64,000 nucleotides of DNA from Rotaria sp. Silwood1 (Eukaryota > Rotifera > Eurotatoria > Philodinida > Philodinidae). Every line of letters begins with the position of its first letter. Position 1 is the stretch's first letter. Location of the stretch: assembly GCA_905250075.1 (NCBI GenBank), contig CAJNOP010000276.1, positions 186,001 through 250,000 of the forward strand. The letters run 5' to 3'. The translations under genes and the position numbers were made by a program. The notes beneath the pieces are model-generated. The model was not told the DNA's origin. It made no database searches and worked only from the letters and a program-made list of their open reading frames with translations. Shown one piece after another: positions 41,801-54,064 of this stretch.

Positions 41801-44368
41801 GACTACTACCACTTAAATTTAAGATCTACAGACTCTGCCAAATAATGCAAAACTTTCAATGATTCTATTCAATGATGCTGAACCATAACAAGTTCTCTGT
41901 TGGAAAATGCTAAACTCGAAAAGGTTTTGGCAGTCCTGCAGAACTTATCTTATGCATAGATCAGATAACCCCTAGTTCAAATTTAAAAATAAATTACAAT
42001 TTCAACAAATTTTATTACAAATGTACCCTTTTTGCTTTTTGTAATCTGTTAAGTTAAAAATAAAATGAAACTATTATATTTCTTTATAAGTCTTCCTAAC
42101 TTCCCAAGAGCTATCTGAGATAATCCCTATGATCTTTCAAAGACTACATATGGAGAATCTTTCTAACCACCAAAAAGTCATATACAGGTACTTTCTATAA
42201 CTTTCTATAACTTTCTAAAGACTATCTAGAGAGAGTGCTTATAACCTTTCATGGACTGTCTACGGGTGATCCCTATAATCTTTTTAGGACTATCCATTGG
42301 AAAGGTATACGGATTGCCTCTAGATAGCTCTTGAAGACTTATAAAACGCATGTACGAATGAAACAGTTCAGTTTGGTTTTTAATTTAATAAATTAAAAAA
42401 AGCAAATCACTTGAATTTGCTTTGAAATTAAGTTAGTGATAATTTATATTTATTTTTTTAACAGAAAAACGCTACTCTTAGTTGAAAATCGATATACCAA
42501 GATGAGAGTTGTTAGAATACTAAATTAATCATTCTTTTATTCTATTTTAGATTCTTCCGAAATGGAAATATCGATGTTCGAAATTTTTGTATGATTTCGA
42601 TGAAGCAAAGTCGGGAAAGCACATGGCGTTTTCTCGAGTAGGGTATTTGTAGAGCTCATATAAAAGTTTTCTGCGTTGCAGAACCTTTGTCGATAGCCGA
42701 GACGGTTTTTCTAAGAGAAATCGTCAAAATATAACATCTTTGCATTCGACGAAACCATTTTAAACAAGTAATAATGAATGGTTTCACTGGTTTTTCACCG
42801 GACCTAGTTTCAGTCAGAACTCTATTGGGGGTTCCGGACGGTACTCACATCGAGAATTCCTAGAAAAGTTCTGCAACACTCCTTTTTTTCGAAATACAAA
42901 TATTTCTTTTTGATCGTACTCGAGTGATAATTCATATTGTCGTTCCTCTCTACAGCTTTTTCTATCTTTCTAAAAAGAAATGAAAGGACTGTCTTTTTTT
43001 GCCATTTGAACCAAATTCATTTCGAATCGGCCGCATGTCAGTTCTCCTGAATTTTTGACACGACTCTCATTTTTCTATTAACTATGTGATACGAATTGCT
43101 AAATAAGATGATCATACACACAGAATAAGAAAGCCAATAAAGAGTCATTCCCCAACTTGCAGCTTCAGTTGATAGATTGAATTTATCAAATTTGAGATAA
43201 GAAAAAAAGAATTTTGAAAATGTTTGATAATTTCCTCCCATAAAAAATGTATAAAGAATGAATATTGTTGAAAGAGTTAAACCATATTGAAAAAATCCAC
43301 GACCACATGTACGAGGAGAATATGGAGAAGAATTTTCTTTATTCACTGAAGGATTAACATTATCTGGCTTCGTGCTTACAGCAGCATAGTCAACCTAAAA
43401 TTAAACGCATTACATTTATTAATTAATTCAATTTTTTCTCTTTGATTTATTATTACCTGTTGTACTTGTAAGTTTTGTCTTCCATTTCTTAGTTCTGAAA
43501 CATAAAAAAAGATATGTCCAACAGCAATTAAAAAACATAAAATTGCAGTGATTGAATATGGAATAATAATATTTGGATTAACTTTTGTTGCATTTGCTAT
43601 GGACGATGTTGAATTAATTCCTTCATTATTTGTAACATTGATCGATAAAACTTCTTGAGTAATAAACGGACGAACAAGTAAATTAATAAAAACAGCACCA
43701 AGTCCATATCCTAAATGAACTGAATTTAATGGTGGTGCAGCATTGACACCCCACATTCTCAATAAGAGATTATTTCCACCTACATATTTATTCAAATTTA
43801 ATTTGTTTCAATAAAAAATTTGAAAATGTTGACTTACCTAAATCTGTAAAACCTTTGGAAAGTCCTTGAGTAAAAGATACAACACACATTAATATCAATG
43901 ATGTGACAAATGGAGTAGCAAAAACCACTAAAAAGAAAGAAATTTTAAAAATATTTTTATTTGTTATGAAAATATTTTACCAATAGCAGGTAAAATAAAT
44001 GCACAAAACAGAAGACCTTCTGAATGGTTTTTGACAATAGTTTGCAAAATAGCACCAAGAAGATTAGCAATTAAATATCCGGCACTTCTCGATGCAAGCA
44101 CCGAACCCATACCACTATACGTAACTTTGATATTGGCTGCAAGAATTGGCATTGTTGGACCAATCAATTCAAGATGAAAACCCTTAAATATGAAATAATT
44201 TGTTCTTTTTTTACTGATGCTTTCTACAATGAAAATCGTTTATAGAAGTATGAAATTTACCAACATAATCCATGTAAGAATAAGATATCCACTTTTAATT
44301 AAATTCCATGGATGACTTAAATAAATTTGTATACCAGATGGAATTTCTGACGTGGATTCTCTTGCCAT
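38850..44368 (-). CDS. MFS transporter, MFSD4/NaGLT1-like
   Basis: Seven exons join in frame to 506 aa: 44368-44261, 44182-43981, 43927-43838, 43779-43457, 43394-43122, 39424-39130, 39079-38850. The product has about twelve membrane segments in two halves joined by a polar loop (TKPDNVNPSVNKENSSPYSP). Family marks are GPTMPILAANIKVTYSGMGS in the first half, the DLGGNNLLLRMWG motif followed by LHLGYGLGA-like HLGYGLGAVFINLL, and YWLSYSIGRLIFAI at the exon 5-6 join. These fit MFSD4A/B and sodium-dependent glucose transporter 1, so sugar uptake at the plasma membrane is inferred. The C-terminal tail is cytosolic and acidic (CYNEEEQQM). The 3.7-kb intron 5 (39425-43121) contrasts with introns of 50-80 nt elsewhere in the gene and holds a hAT-like insertion. 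Confidence 0.85.
40168..41785. mobile_element. Non-autonomous hAT-like transposon (1,618 bp) in a transporter intron
   Basis: The element starts CATGGGCGGCGGA and ends TCCGCCGTCCATG, a 13-bp inverted repeat with one mismatch. It is flanked by perfect 8-bp copies of GTTGAGAT (40160-40167 and 41786-41793), diagnostic of hAT insertion. The left subterminal GGGGAGGCTCAAAA is mirrored at the right by GAGCCTCCCC, present twice. Internally about 75 bp near 40770-40850 recur inverted near 41030-41110. Open frames there (40746-40967 minus, 40949-41206 plus) share DLNDLK because of this inversion and show no transposase motif. Confidence 0.85.
42110..42340. repeat. Degenerate tandem repeat in transporter intron 5
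   Basis: Words such as ATCCCTATGATCTTTCAAAG, ATAACCTTTCATGGACTGTC and ATCCCTATAATCTTTTTAGG recur at roughly 50-bp spacing. It is non-coding and intronic. Confidence 0.5.
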
Positions 44369-46260
44369 TTATTATTTAACTATAACATGATAGATAGTTT
44401 AGTTTACAATAGATTTAAATCTTTACCTTTTTCTATCGTTAAATAAATATTTATTTTCGTTTGATCAATGAACATTGAAAACCTAAAAGTGAATATATTT
44501 ATTATCATTATATTAATTCGAATAGTTTCGGTATAAAATAACGTATTTCAAAACAATGTTACATTAGTCACTGGTAAAGAAAAACATCATTACAGAGTAA
44601 GTGACGTATATTTATTCAAGATAAAGTAACGCGCACATCGTTTGCATACTTTTGTAAGTAGCTCTTCATTTCATTTCAGCGCGGGTATTGAAGAGATCTT
44701 CTAGTAAATCAACATCATTGTAGAGTTGTTTTTCATTGTCATAACTAGGTATGACAATACCCATGAGAAGGAAGATGATGATGATTGAGGATTGTATATC
44801 GTTGAAAAACTATACAAAATTTTTTTCGAACACTTTTTACAAGCCATATAAAAAGATAGTCTTGATTTATAATGTTAAGATTAGTTTAAAGCAATAGAGA
44901 AGACTTTGAGCTATCGATTGGTGACAAAAATCACCACAAACAAAGTAACAATTGCTCAAAAGTTCGATTTTAGAAAATATGTACAAAATAGCTGAGATTA
45001 TACATTTAACCCATTTGAGGTAAATATATAATCGAAAAGTAGTGCTCAAAGAACACCTTTAAATAGATGTCAATACAAGATTTTGAGAAGCGGCTTTCAC
45101 CAATCGATAGAATATGTCGCCAGCTAGGTATCTTGGAAAGAAAATTTTTTTAAAAAATGAAAAATAAAAAAAGTTTATAAATTATTATACTGAAGATCAC
45201 TAATTTTTGTTCTACATTCACTCCGTCTTACTCGATATGAATTGAAAAAAAGCGAGCTTGAAAATCACTATCTCTTTTTAAATATATTTACCTAAAGATG
45301 ATGATTTTTCATTTTCAAGGTCGAAAAGGCATCTATTATACTTGATATTATGGAAAAAAGAGTTGTATACCCCTATTGATACAAATGAGGGCTTGCGATA
45401 ATTGTCTCCAGCTATTATGTTGAAAAAAGGAGAAACTCTTATTTTTGACCCTCATTATTACTCCCTCTAATTTTGTATTTGCTTGCATGTTTTCCTCTTT
45501 TTACTCTTCTACGACCGGCACCAGTGAGATAGGATTTCAATAAAAGATGACGCATCCAATCGTCAGATAGAAAACGAATAATATATTTATGCGGCTGTCA
45601 AAGAAAATGTACAGACTTTGTTTTAATACTGCATTCTATGTACCAAATTAATGTGTTTCACAGTGATCACTCAGCTCGACTATTACCTTCAGAAGAAAAA
45701 AAAACAGGACGACTAAAAAGTAATCTATACGCACACACTAAGATAAAATATGTTACATGTGTCGTACTTTGCGAGACATTTCTTTCAGCGGACCAACACC
45801 ACGTTCTGAGTGTGGGTGTGAGTGTGATTGCGTGTCGGTGTGGGTTCTAGTCATCTCTAAAAAGAACCCGCACTCGTCAAGTAACACGAGACTAACAGAA
45901 ATCATTCTTGTGACTCTTGTTTGAATGAAACGAAGCCATTTGAGATTCAATCTTTCGAAGATACAACTAATCCGATATCACTACTGCTCACGCAGAACTG
46001 TTGCTTCCAGCCCAAGCTGCTTTCAAAGTTTTACACATTATTTACACTAATTTGAGTACTACTGTTCTGCGACCAGTGGAAACAGATTAGGTACCTGTGA
46101 ATTCTTCATATGCGAACAACGCTTAGTAGGTTCTCGATCTATCAACAGCTAGGTAAGCAATGTACATGAAAGAACATCAAAGAATAGTAGTATAAATATA
46201 AACATCCACTACAACTCTTACTATAGATAGCATATTATAGTTCATCAAGTCACCCAAAAG
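44369..46260. other. Intergenic region upstream of the transporter
   Basis: No gene is recognised in this stretch. A telomere-like hairpin lies at 45811-45876. A weak inverted pair shares ATCGATTGGTGA at about 44914 and TCACCAATCGATAG at about 45098. Confidence 0.4.
45811..45876. repeat. Telomere-like G-rich/C-rich hairpin (site k)
   Basis: GAGTGTGGGTGTGAGTGTG and TGTCGGTGTGGGTTCT are followed by AAGAACCCGCACTCG, so the last G-rich unit pairs with the C arm (GTGTGGGTTCT against AGAACCCGCAC). Confidence 0.75.
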
Positions 46261-46288
46261 ATGGAGTACTACCTTTATTTTTAATTAT

Positions 46289-46504
46289 CTAATCATTATA
46301 AATAGTGTTGCTTCTTTTTCGGCTACGAAAACAATCTTTATTCGCTGACGATTTTTGGTCGATTTCTTTGGCGTGAATAACAATATCTTGTGTCTTCAGC
46401 TTAACATTTCCGTCATAGATTGTTTCTAACATTTCTATTTGTCTACTAAACGAATGACATACTTCCAAAACTTTTTGTGCGACTATGTTGACACTGTTCG
46501 CCAT
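46289..46504 (-). CDS. Small unrecognised open frame (71 aa)
   Basis: The frame MANSVNIVAQKVLEVCHSF...SRKRSNTIYND is hydrophilic with a basic tail (FRSRKRS) and an amphipathic helix near residues 5-30. I recognise no family. No clear splice partners were found. It could be a small gene, a terminal exon or chance. Confidence 0.2.
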   Translation of the reverse strand: MANSVNIVAQKVLEVCHSFSRQIEMLETIYDGNVKLKTQDIVIHAKEIDQKSSANKDCFRSRKRSNTIYND

Positions 46505-46808
46505 ATCTTGATGAGATCTTTCGATAAATACGCAGTCCTCAGTGAATTATTGTCCTTCAACACAATAATCCCTATTTGATAGCTTCATTCAATACACTAT
46601 CACCACTGTCATAGAAATTTTGCAGCTATTCTGAGAGCGAAACGTACTTTTTTGCGTTCTCTCACAAACACTATGCTGCCGTTCTATGATTTAGACAACA
46701 ATTATGATAAGTATATAATCTCGAGTGGATTATTATACGTTATCACAAAATCACTCGATGACAAGGATTTTATTATCTGTAGAATCAACAATCACATGAG
46801 AGTTATCC

Positions 46809-46831
46809 ACATGCACACCAACCCACACGCT
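46809..46831. repeat. C-rich telomere-like patch (site l)
   Basis: CACATGCACACCAACCCACA is a short degenerate C-strand patch with no G arm. Confidence 0.35.
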
Positions 46832-46863
46832 TATGTTTCTTGAAAAAACTTAGTTTTATTGAT

Positions 46864-47014
46864 AGAATTTCATTACGTCAAGAAAGCATTAACAAAAGGA
46901 TTAAATATTGATACAGTTTCAATTATATCAAGACATTCAAGTGAAACAGTAGTTAAAAAAGCATGTGAAGAAGAGGAAAATATATCTACTGATGAAAGTG
47001 GAGATACTGAATAG
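46864..47014 (+). pseudogene. Exon-like fragment of unrecognised gene
   Basis: A frame ending at the TAG of 47012-47014 reads IEFHYVKKALTKGLNIDTVS...KKACEEEENISTDESGDTE. Its codon use and acidic C-terminal tail look like the last exon of a real gene. No upstream exon or start codon is evident, so it may be a remnant. The family is not recognised. Confidence 0.35.
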
Positions 47015-47897
47015 TGCTGTTCTTTGTTTTCGCAATAATCACTTGTAAAAGTTAATCTGGTATAAATGGTATTTTTTTGTATTTTTCTATTTTTCTATTT
47101 GATGTTAAACAGCTATTTGATTAAACCTTCTTGTTAAAAAGAAGCTACAATTGTGAAAAATAAATGTTGCACAAGAAAAGAATGTAATCGAGTCTTCGAA
47201 ATTAGATACAGATCTCTAGCTGAAACTTTGAAGATTTATCCACTCGTTGTGGTCAACTATTGTTCAAAATATCAGAATTAGAAAGTTTGTCTTTCGTACA
47301 AAAGAGAAAAATAATGTAAAAATGTCACATGAGATTTTCTTAAGAAAATGTCAATCGAGATTATTATATACATAAGTGCCCCACAACTAAAGCCAAAATA
47401 AATACATTTTAGATCAATTGATTTCATATATAAAGGGCTATCAAGAGCCATGTGAGTTAATACTAGATTGTGTCTCACAAGTTAATAAATTCACAGAAAA
47501 AAGATAACTAACTATATATATATCTTCTCTAGCTGACTGTATATTTGTAAAATTATCACTTTGTAAGTGTAAAAACCAAATATAATTTAGAACCAATAAT
47601 GCTATTTTGGATCCTAACTCTGGATTAAACATGACTCTTCATTACAAAGACAAGACTCAACGTTAAAATCTAAAATACCACAGAAAAATTCTCATATCTC
47701 TGCCAATTTGATAGTGGTACTCGAGAAAATTTATTCCTATTCTCCTTTCATGTACTAACATAAAATGCGCTATTCACCGTTTTAAAAATTGAAAATTTTT
47801 TTGTCTACTTTTTTCATAGAACGGTTCAATAATTTTGCAGTTCACATACATATATATATCAAAGTACAGCTTCATATCAGTATAGAAACCGACAACG
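47015..47897. other. Intergenic region upstream of the PHB-depolymerase-like gene
   Basis: AT-rich, with no gene or notable repeat. A TATATATATA run lies near 47514. Confidence 0.4.
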
Positions 47898-49210
47898 ATG
47901 ATAACAGTTAGTTTTAATATACTTTTGATTGTATTTGTGATTGTGATATTGTTGGCTGAGACAGATGCATCACATATAAATGTTACTGTGTCAGGTATAT
48001 CTGCTGGTGCTGCTATGGCTGTTCAATTCCATATGGCATACTCAAAGGAAATCAGTGGCTGTGGTATTTTAGCTGGACCACCGTATCTATGTGCTGGCAA
48101 CGTTACAGGTATTACTAAATGTATGAAGGGCCCAGTTGAAAATATTTCTGCTCTTAGCATTTTATTGAAACTTGAATCCTATACATCAGCTGGGTACATT
48201 GATAGTCTTTCAAATATTGAAAATGAATCTGTATATATCTTTTCTGGTACAAAGGATTTAGTAACCCTGCCTAGTATCGTCAAGTTGAATGAGAAAATTT
48301 ATTCCGTATTGGGTGCTAATATCAAGACTAATTATGACTTGCCAGCAACACATGGTTTTCCAACAGATAATTTTGGTGAAAGTTGTGATGTATTAAATAC
48401 AAAGAATTTTATCAATAATTGGTCAGTTAAAAGCATTTACTGATCATTTTTGATTCTTATTTGAGACTTTGTTTTTGTTTTTTAGTGGTTTCAATATGGC
48501 TTATGATATGTTGAATCATCTCCATGGTGGTCAGCTAATTGCAGCTAAATCGAACTCTGCAACTCCTCTTGTTGGACAAATGATTGTATTTCAACAAGCA
48601 AACTTCCAGAATCCTCCTCCATCTTTAGCTCTAGGTGATATATCGAGTATTTCTGTCTTAAAATGGATCTCAGAAACAATGTTCTTATACAATCCGATCA
48701 AATGGGGTTGGCCAACATCAGGTCTTTTCAATTTGACCATGCCTAGTATCACAGTACCTTTCGAAGGGCAACAAGTTAACACGCGTAGTTTTTCATTCGG
48801 CTTCGATGAACATGGATTCGTGTACTTTCCATCTGCTTGCACCAAAGGCAAAAGGTGCTCAATCCATGTTGCTCTGCATGGATGTCGACAAGGTTCTGAT
48901 TCATATTCTTAAAATTTCCTTTTTCTTGAATACTTTGTTTTTACTTACAGGAAAATGGTTTATAGGCGATACATTCATAATTAAGACCGGCTACTTGGAA
49001 GTTGCCGAACTCAATAATTTGATTGTGCTCTTTCCTCAAATCACTCCGACAGCAGATTCTCCAATAAATCCAATAGGTTGTTGGGATTGGTGGGGAGCCA
49101 CTACACCACATTACACCATCAAAGCTGCTCCACAAATGTTCAGTGTAAAACAAATGATCGAGACTATACGCATGATAAATGGAGCTATTGCTACATCTGC
49201 TGAGCAATAA
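47898..49210 (+). CDS. PHB-depolymerase-like secreted esterase
   Basis: Three exons join in frame to 396 aa: 47898-48421, 48486-48892, 48951-49210. Residues 1-24 are a signal peptide (NILLIVFVIVILLAETDA). The order of motifs is the circularly permuted type seen in fungal and bacterial PHB depolymerases: nucleophile Ser35 in SGISAGAA, LAGPPYLCA, Asp120 in FSGTKDLV and His152 in THGFPTD. These are followed by NNCGFNMAYDML and a C-terminal part with HGCRQ, GYLEVAELNNLIVLFPQ and NPIGCWDWWG. All three catalytic residues are present. The expected reaction is hydrolysis of polyhydroxyalkanoate or similar polyester outside the cell or in the gut. The family is mainly bacterial and fungal, so horizontal acquisition followed by gain of two introns is a reasonable inference. 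AATAAA overlaps the stop, with another at 49242. Confidence 0.85.
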
Positions 49211-49347
49211 ATAACTTTTGTCTGATGCCAATAACGCTTCAAATAAATGAGCTTAACTGAAACGATTTGTCTTTGTTTAGATACCATTAGTAAGCATGTA
49301 TTTGTTCAATTTCTTGAAAACATCATAGAAATGTCTGTGTTAACTTA

Positions 49348-49398
49348 GGGTGTGGGCGAAGAAGAGTCTCAAAAAAGAAGACACCCACACTCACCCTC
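49348..49398. repeat. Telomere-like G-rich/C-rich hairpin (site m)
   Basis: AGGGTGTGGGCG is followed about 20 nt later by ACACCCACACTCACCCT, giving a strong hairpin. It lies about 140 bp after the esterase stop codon. Confidence 0.8.
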
Positions 49399-49896
49399 GA
49401 TTTTTCGAGCTTTGATTACACGTGTCACTTTCTGATTTCGTTCCTAGAAACGCGAACGAGTTTTTAGACTCATCTCCCTAGTACCTCGGAAACAGTGTTT
49501 CCAACAGCAACGATCTACCATGATGACAAAGTATCCAGGATCCTTGCGATGTTCGATTGACACTCTATTTTACACTTTGCTCATGAAAACAAAATGTCAA
49601 GCAGATACTTGCTGAGAATAATTTGCACTTTGCTTTTCATGGTATGCAACCTTCCAACTTCAAAATTTCGTGATAATAGTGATGTAGTCAATATCCTAAC
49701 ATCTTCTAGTTAATCGTTGAGCTTGTTAGAACACTTCTCTGTCCTTCAATTGTTGTTGCTCTTTCATATTTAAGACAGGTTTTAGACAACTTATGTCAAT
49801 GCTTTTTTCATCACCGTTGATTGAGAAAAGTAGAATTCACAGCAATAAAACTAATTCATGCATTTCCCTTTTATTATTGGATGCTAGTTTAGTTTA

Positions 49897-49996
49897 NNNN
49901 NNNNNNNNNNNNNNNNNNNNNNNNNNNNNNNNNNNNNNNNNNNNNNNNNNNNNNNNNNNNNNNNNNNNNNNNNNNNNNNNNNNNNNNNNNNNNNNN
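49897..49996. other. Assembly gap of 100 N
   Basis: Exactly 100 N, the usual placeholder for a scaffold join of unknown length. Order and distance of the two sides are not proven by sequence. Confidence 0.98.
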
Positions 49997-50045
49997 CATG
50001 TATTGTACCTCGTGGTGTCATAATCGACCATTGTCCTGACGGAAG

Positions 50046-50296
50046 TCAAGTTTCTGTGAGAATAGGCGTGTTTATTTGCAAATTCATTTCTTGTTCGATG
50101 TACGTATGAAGAAGTTGATGAATCAGTTTATATGGATGAATACTAGCAGCTGTGAAGGTTATATCATAGATAATATTTTTCATCTTAGTAATGGTGAGAA
50201 GATCATTCATAGGTATTTCATGAATGTCATTGACATCTCCACCATCTGCACAACGTTTCTGAAACGAAGCTTTAGCCTTTTCAGCTAGCTCTAGAT
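50046..50296 (-). CDS. Putative terminal exon of unrecognised gene
   Basis: An open frame on minus begins after a possible acceptor (TAATCTAG, complement of 50297 onward). It reads AEKAKASFQKRCADGGDVND, then MNDLLTITKMKNIIYDITFT and HPYKLIHQLLHTYIE, and stops at 50046-50048. It looks coding, helical and cytosolic, but I recognise no family. No upstream exon was found before the divergent PIG-K gene at 50981. It may be a fragment. Confidence 0.35.
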
Positions 50297-50980
50297 TACA
50301 ACAGAAAGATAAGACGAATACGAATATAAAATAATTTGAAATATATCCGTGTTTGTTTTCATATTTCCCGAAACATATAACTCTTGTAAAACTTATTGTT
50401 AAAATTAAAAAAGTTTGATCTTAATCAAAGAGCATTTTCATACATTTTGTTTTTGTCGCTAACTGCTACCATTTTCAAAATGTTCGTTTGAGTATTATTA
50501 GTAGTTAATAATGATCGAATTTATTCTATTAATGTTAGCGCAATACTATACTACACTTATTGATGCAATCTATGTCTGTCATCTATCGGATTTTTTTCAT
50601 TGGACAATAATGTAAACTTAAATTCATCAACATATGAAGGATTCTAATAATTTTTTAATTGGTAGATATTTTTATGATGTTCAATATCATTCGATTATAA
50701 TAATTTTTTTTTTCCGATCCATATTCTTCTTCTATGATTGACATACAAATAAATAAACAAAAGAGAAATTATTCGATATCATAAACTAAAATTTCAAGAT
50801 TAATTAAATAGAAAAATGAAGATCTACTATTGAATATAATTCTAGTGTAATCAGAAAAACAAAAAAAAGTTATAGAAGTAATCTAAATCTTCTACTCGTC
50901 ATAGATCTAAAGATAGTAGAACGATTAAACTTTGTTGAGTTTTGTTATTTGAATGTAATTATTATATTTCTTATTTTTAG
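50297..50980. promoter_or_regulatory. Region upstream of PIG-K
   Basis: AT-rich non-coding sequence. The last bases before the PIG-K ATG read TTCTTATTTTTAG, a perfect splice acceptor abutting the start codon. This suggests a 5' UTR intron or spliced-leader trans-splicing, which is known in bdelloid rotifers. Confidence 0.4.
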
Positions 50981-52440
50981 ATGTTGTTAAAATTTTTTTT
51001 AACAATACTTTTATTTTTCCTTACATCTGCTATTGATCCATTTGAAAAATTTGCTGAATCAACAACACGTCATACAAATAATTGGGCTATTCTTGTTGAT
51101 ACATCTCGTTTTTGGTTTAATTATCGACATGTTGCTAATGTACTTTCGATTTATCGAAGTGTTAAACGACTTGGTAAAAAATTCTTTTTTTATCTCATAT
51201 AAATAGATAATTCAAAAATAGTTAAATTTTTGATTTTCTTTAATTTAATTAGGAAATTTTATTAATATCAAACAAGATGAAAAACTTTACAGAATTCCTT
51301 TGAGAATAGAACGTAGTATTGAAAAGAATTCTTGTTTTTTTTTTTCTAATTGCATATGGTACTTTGCAATAAGTTGTTTATGATCGATAGAAGTGTTCCA
51401 TAAAAAAAAAAAAAAATAATCTTGATTTCAATATTTTTCCGTATTTGTAAAGTTTCATAATCATGATGAATTTTGATACATGTCGCGATATTAAAAGTAA
51501 AAATTTTTCTATAAAATATGATTTGTCGTTTGACAAAAAAAAATGAAAGAGATTTTAAAAGAAAATTATTAAAGAGAATATTCATAATTATCTATTTTTA
51601 GGCATACCTGATTCAAATATAATATTAATGTTAGCTGATGATATGGCATGTAATTCACGTAATCCTCGTCCAGCTGAAATATTTAATAATGTTGATGAAC
51701 AAATAAATGTTTATGGTGATAATGTTGAAGTTGATTATCGTGGTTATGATGTAACAGTTGAAAATTTTGTACGTATATTAACAAATCGTTTACCTGAAGT
51801 TACACCTGTATCAAAACGTTTATTATCTGATGAAAGTTCAAATATATTTATTTATATGACAGGACATGGTGGTGATGGTTTTCTTAAATTTCAAGATAAT
51901 GAAGAAATATCAGCTATTGAATTAGCTGATGTTATTGAACAAATGTGGCGTAAAAAACGTTATCATGAATTATTATTTGTTATTGATACATGTCAAGCAT
52001 CAACATTATTTGAAAAATTTTATTCACCTAATATATTAGCTGTTGGATCATCAAAACGTGGTGAAGATTCATTATCACATCATGTTGATCCTAAAATAGG
52101 TGTTTATGTTATTGATCGTTTTACATATTATGCACTTGAATTTCTTGAAAAATTAAAACAAGATTCACAAAAAACAATTGATGATTTTTTTCATTGTTGT
52201 CCTAAACATTTATGTATATCAGAAGTAACATGGAGAACAGATTTATTTATAAAACGTGATTATCATAAAACACTTTTAACGGATTTTATTGGTAATGTTA
52301 GACGAACAGAAATTATTATGTTAGATAATCAATTATTAGATAATATAATTATGAATATAACAATAAAACAATCAATTAAAAAACAATATGAATTAAAACA
52401 ACAATATGCTTATATTTCACAAATGCCAATTTTGAACTAA
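50981..52440 (+). CDS. PIGK: GPI transamidase catalytic subunit PIG-K/GPI8
   Basis: Two exons, 50981-51173 and 51602-52440, give 343 aa. Residues 1-17 are a signal peptide. The C13-family (legumain-like) cysteine protease core starts at NNWAILVDTSRFWFNYRH and contains IPDSNIILMLADDMACNSRNPRP. His153 in TGHGGDGFLKFQD and Cys195 in FVIDTCQAST form the catalytic dyad. GSSKRGEDSLSHHVDPKIGVYVIDRFTYY follows. The enzyme cleaves the GPI signal of proteins in the ER and attaches the GPI anchor as part of the transamidase complex. The protein ends without a strong C-terminal membrane helix, unlike many homologues, and finishes YAYISQMPILN. The length is slightly below that of vertebrate PIGK. Confidence 0.95.
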
Positions 52441-54064
52441 TCTGTGATTAAAAATTTGTAAATAGTTCAAAATTGTTCTTTTGTTTTTTTTTTTTTCTTC
52501 CATTGTAGAACGTCAAAAAAAAAAGTCCAATGAATTTATTTGGAACAAAAACTATCTTTTGTTTTTTTTATTTTAATTGTAATATGAGAAATTAAAAGTT
52601 TACCTAATAGATAATTGAGAAATTGTTGAAATAATCATTTTTTTTCTTCGGTACATACGTCATCATAAATAAAAAACATTTATGACGAAAGATTTTTTTT
52701 TTTTAAATCAATATATGAATCATGATAATTTTCCTTTTGATATTTGTTTAAGTAAAGTACATGTTAGTAGTCGATCATTCTTTCGATAATAGTAGGTCTT
52801 CATTCACGTGTATTCGATGGATTTATAGCGAATACTTTTATTCATACAAAGCATAGATAGGAAATAACCGGGTTCCTAAGGATAACATATATATATTGAG
52901 TAACTGATTTTTACTTGAAAACTTGTGTAAGTTAAATAGTTTTTTTTTAAAAGATTAAATTCAACTAACCATCTATTATTTCAATCTAATAGATTATTGA
53001 AAGTTTTTACACCTACATATTCATTAGTTTTTTTTTCTTCTAGTTTTCATCTGTGTGTTTTTTTTTCTTCTTTACTAAACAAATACATTTGCATGATTGA
53101 TTCTGCGTACCACTAAAAGCATATAATTAAACGTTATCTACAGTTTTTTTTTATTCAAAGAGGGGAAAAAAAGAAGAAGAAGACCGTATCGATTAAGTGT
53201 AAAAAAATAAATCACTATCAAGTATACCATGATAAAATACAATCGGTTTTTAGTTTATTTCTTTCTAGTTATATTCATTGTTTTAATAAACATTTCAAAA
53301 GAAAGGAAGTCATGCTGTTGCTATTATTAAAAGAAAGTTACATAATTCCTTCTTGACACAGTATGATATAGAGAAACTTTTTGTTATTATTTTATAAAGA
53401 TATTCAATATAAAATATTTATTATTATTGTAGATTTATTTTTGCCTCTCATTTATTAACAGTGATCTCTCTTTTTTTTTTTTATGAAGATCAAGCATTTT
53501 TGGGTATGTTTTTTTTTATGTGTTATTTATAATGATCATCGGGTCATAAAAGAATACAGATGGTTTTTAAACAATTGCTTCTGTTTGTTTTTTTTTTTTT
53601 CATCGATATGTGATCTTTGTTTTTTACATATTTCTTCCTGCAAGCCAATCAAACCATCCGATCGCTTTTTTTTTTCTTCTTCTCTTTCTTTTATATAACC
53701 GGGTATATTCTATAGATAACCTTCGCCTTCACTACATAGAAGCTTGATGAGAGAATCGAGCATGTGTCAAACGTTCCTATTTACTTTCGTTGGTAACTAT
53801 TAACATTGAAGGTTTTTGTTAAACCTTTACAATCAATACTTTATGTGTTCATTTTTGAATATATAATTTTTTTGTTGTTATTCGTGATAAGAGAAATCAT
53901 CTATAATGATTCATTATCTTTTGAAGATTTTTCTTTTGTAATATACACATATATGTGTCATATGAGTCATTCGATTACATAAGTTTTAAATTCATATATA
54001 ATAGCTTTTGAATTTTTTAGTAAAAGTTATAAATGTTATATGATTATTAAAATTAAATAAAAAA
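52441..54064. other. Intergenic region between PIG-K and lipin
   Basis: AT-rich with many poly-T and TTC-rich tracts. The open frame 53483-53698 is low-complexity and unsupported. No repeats of the telomere-like type occur here. Confidence 0.5.
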
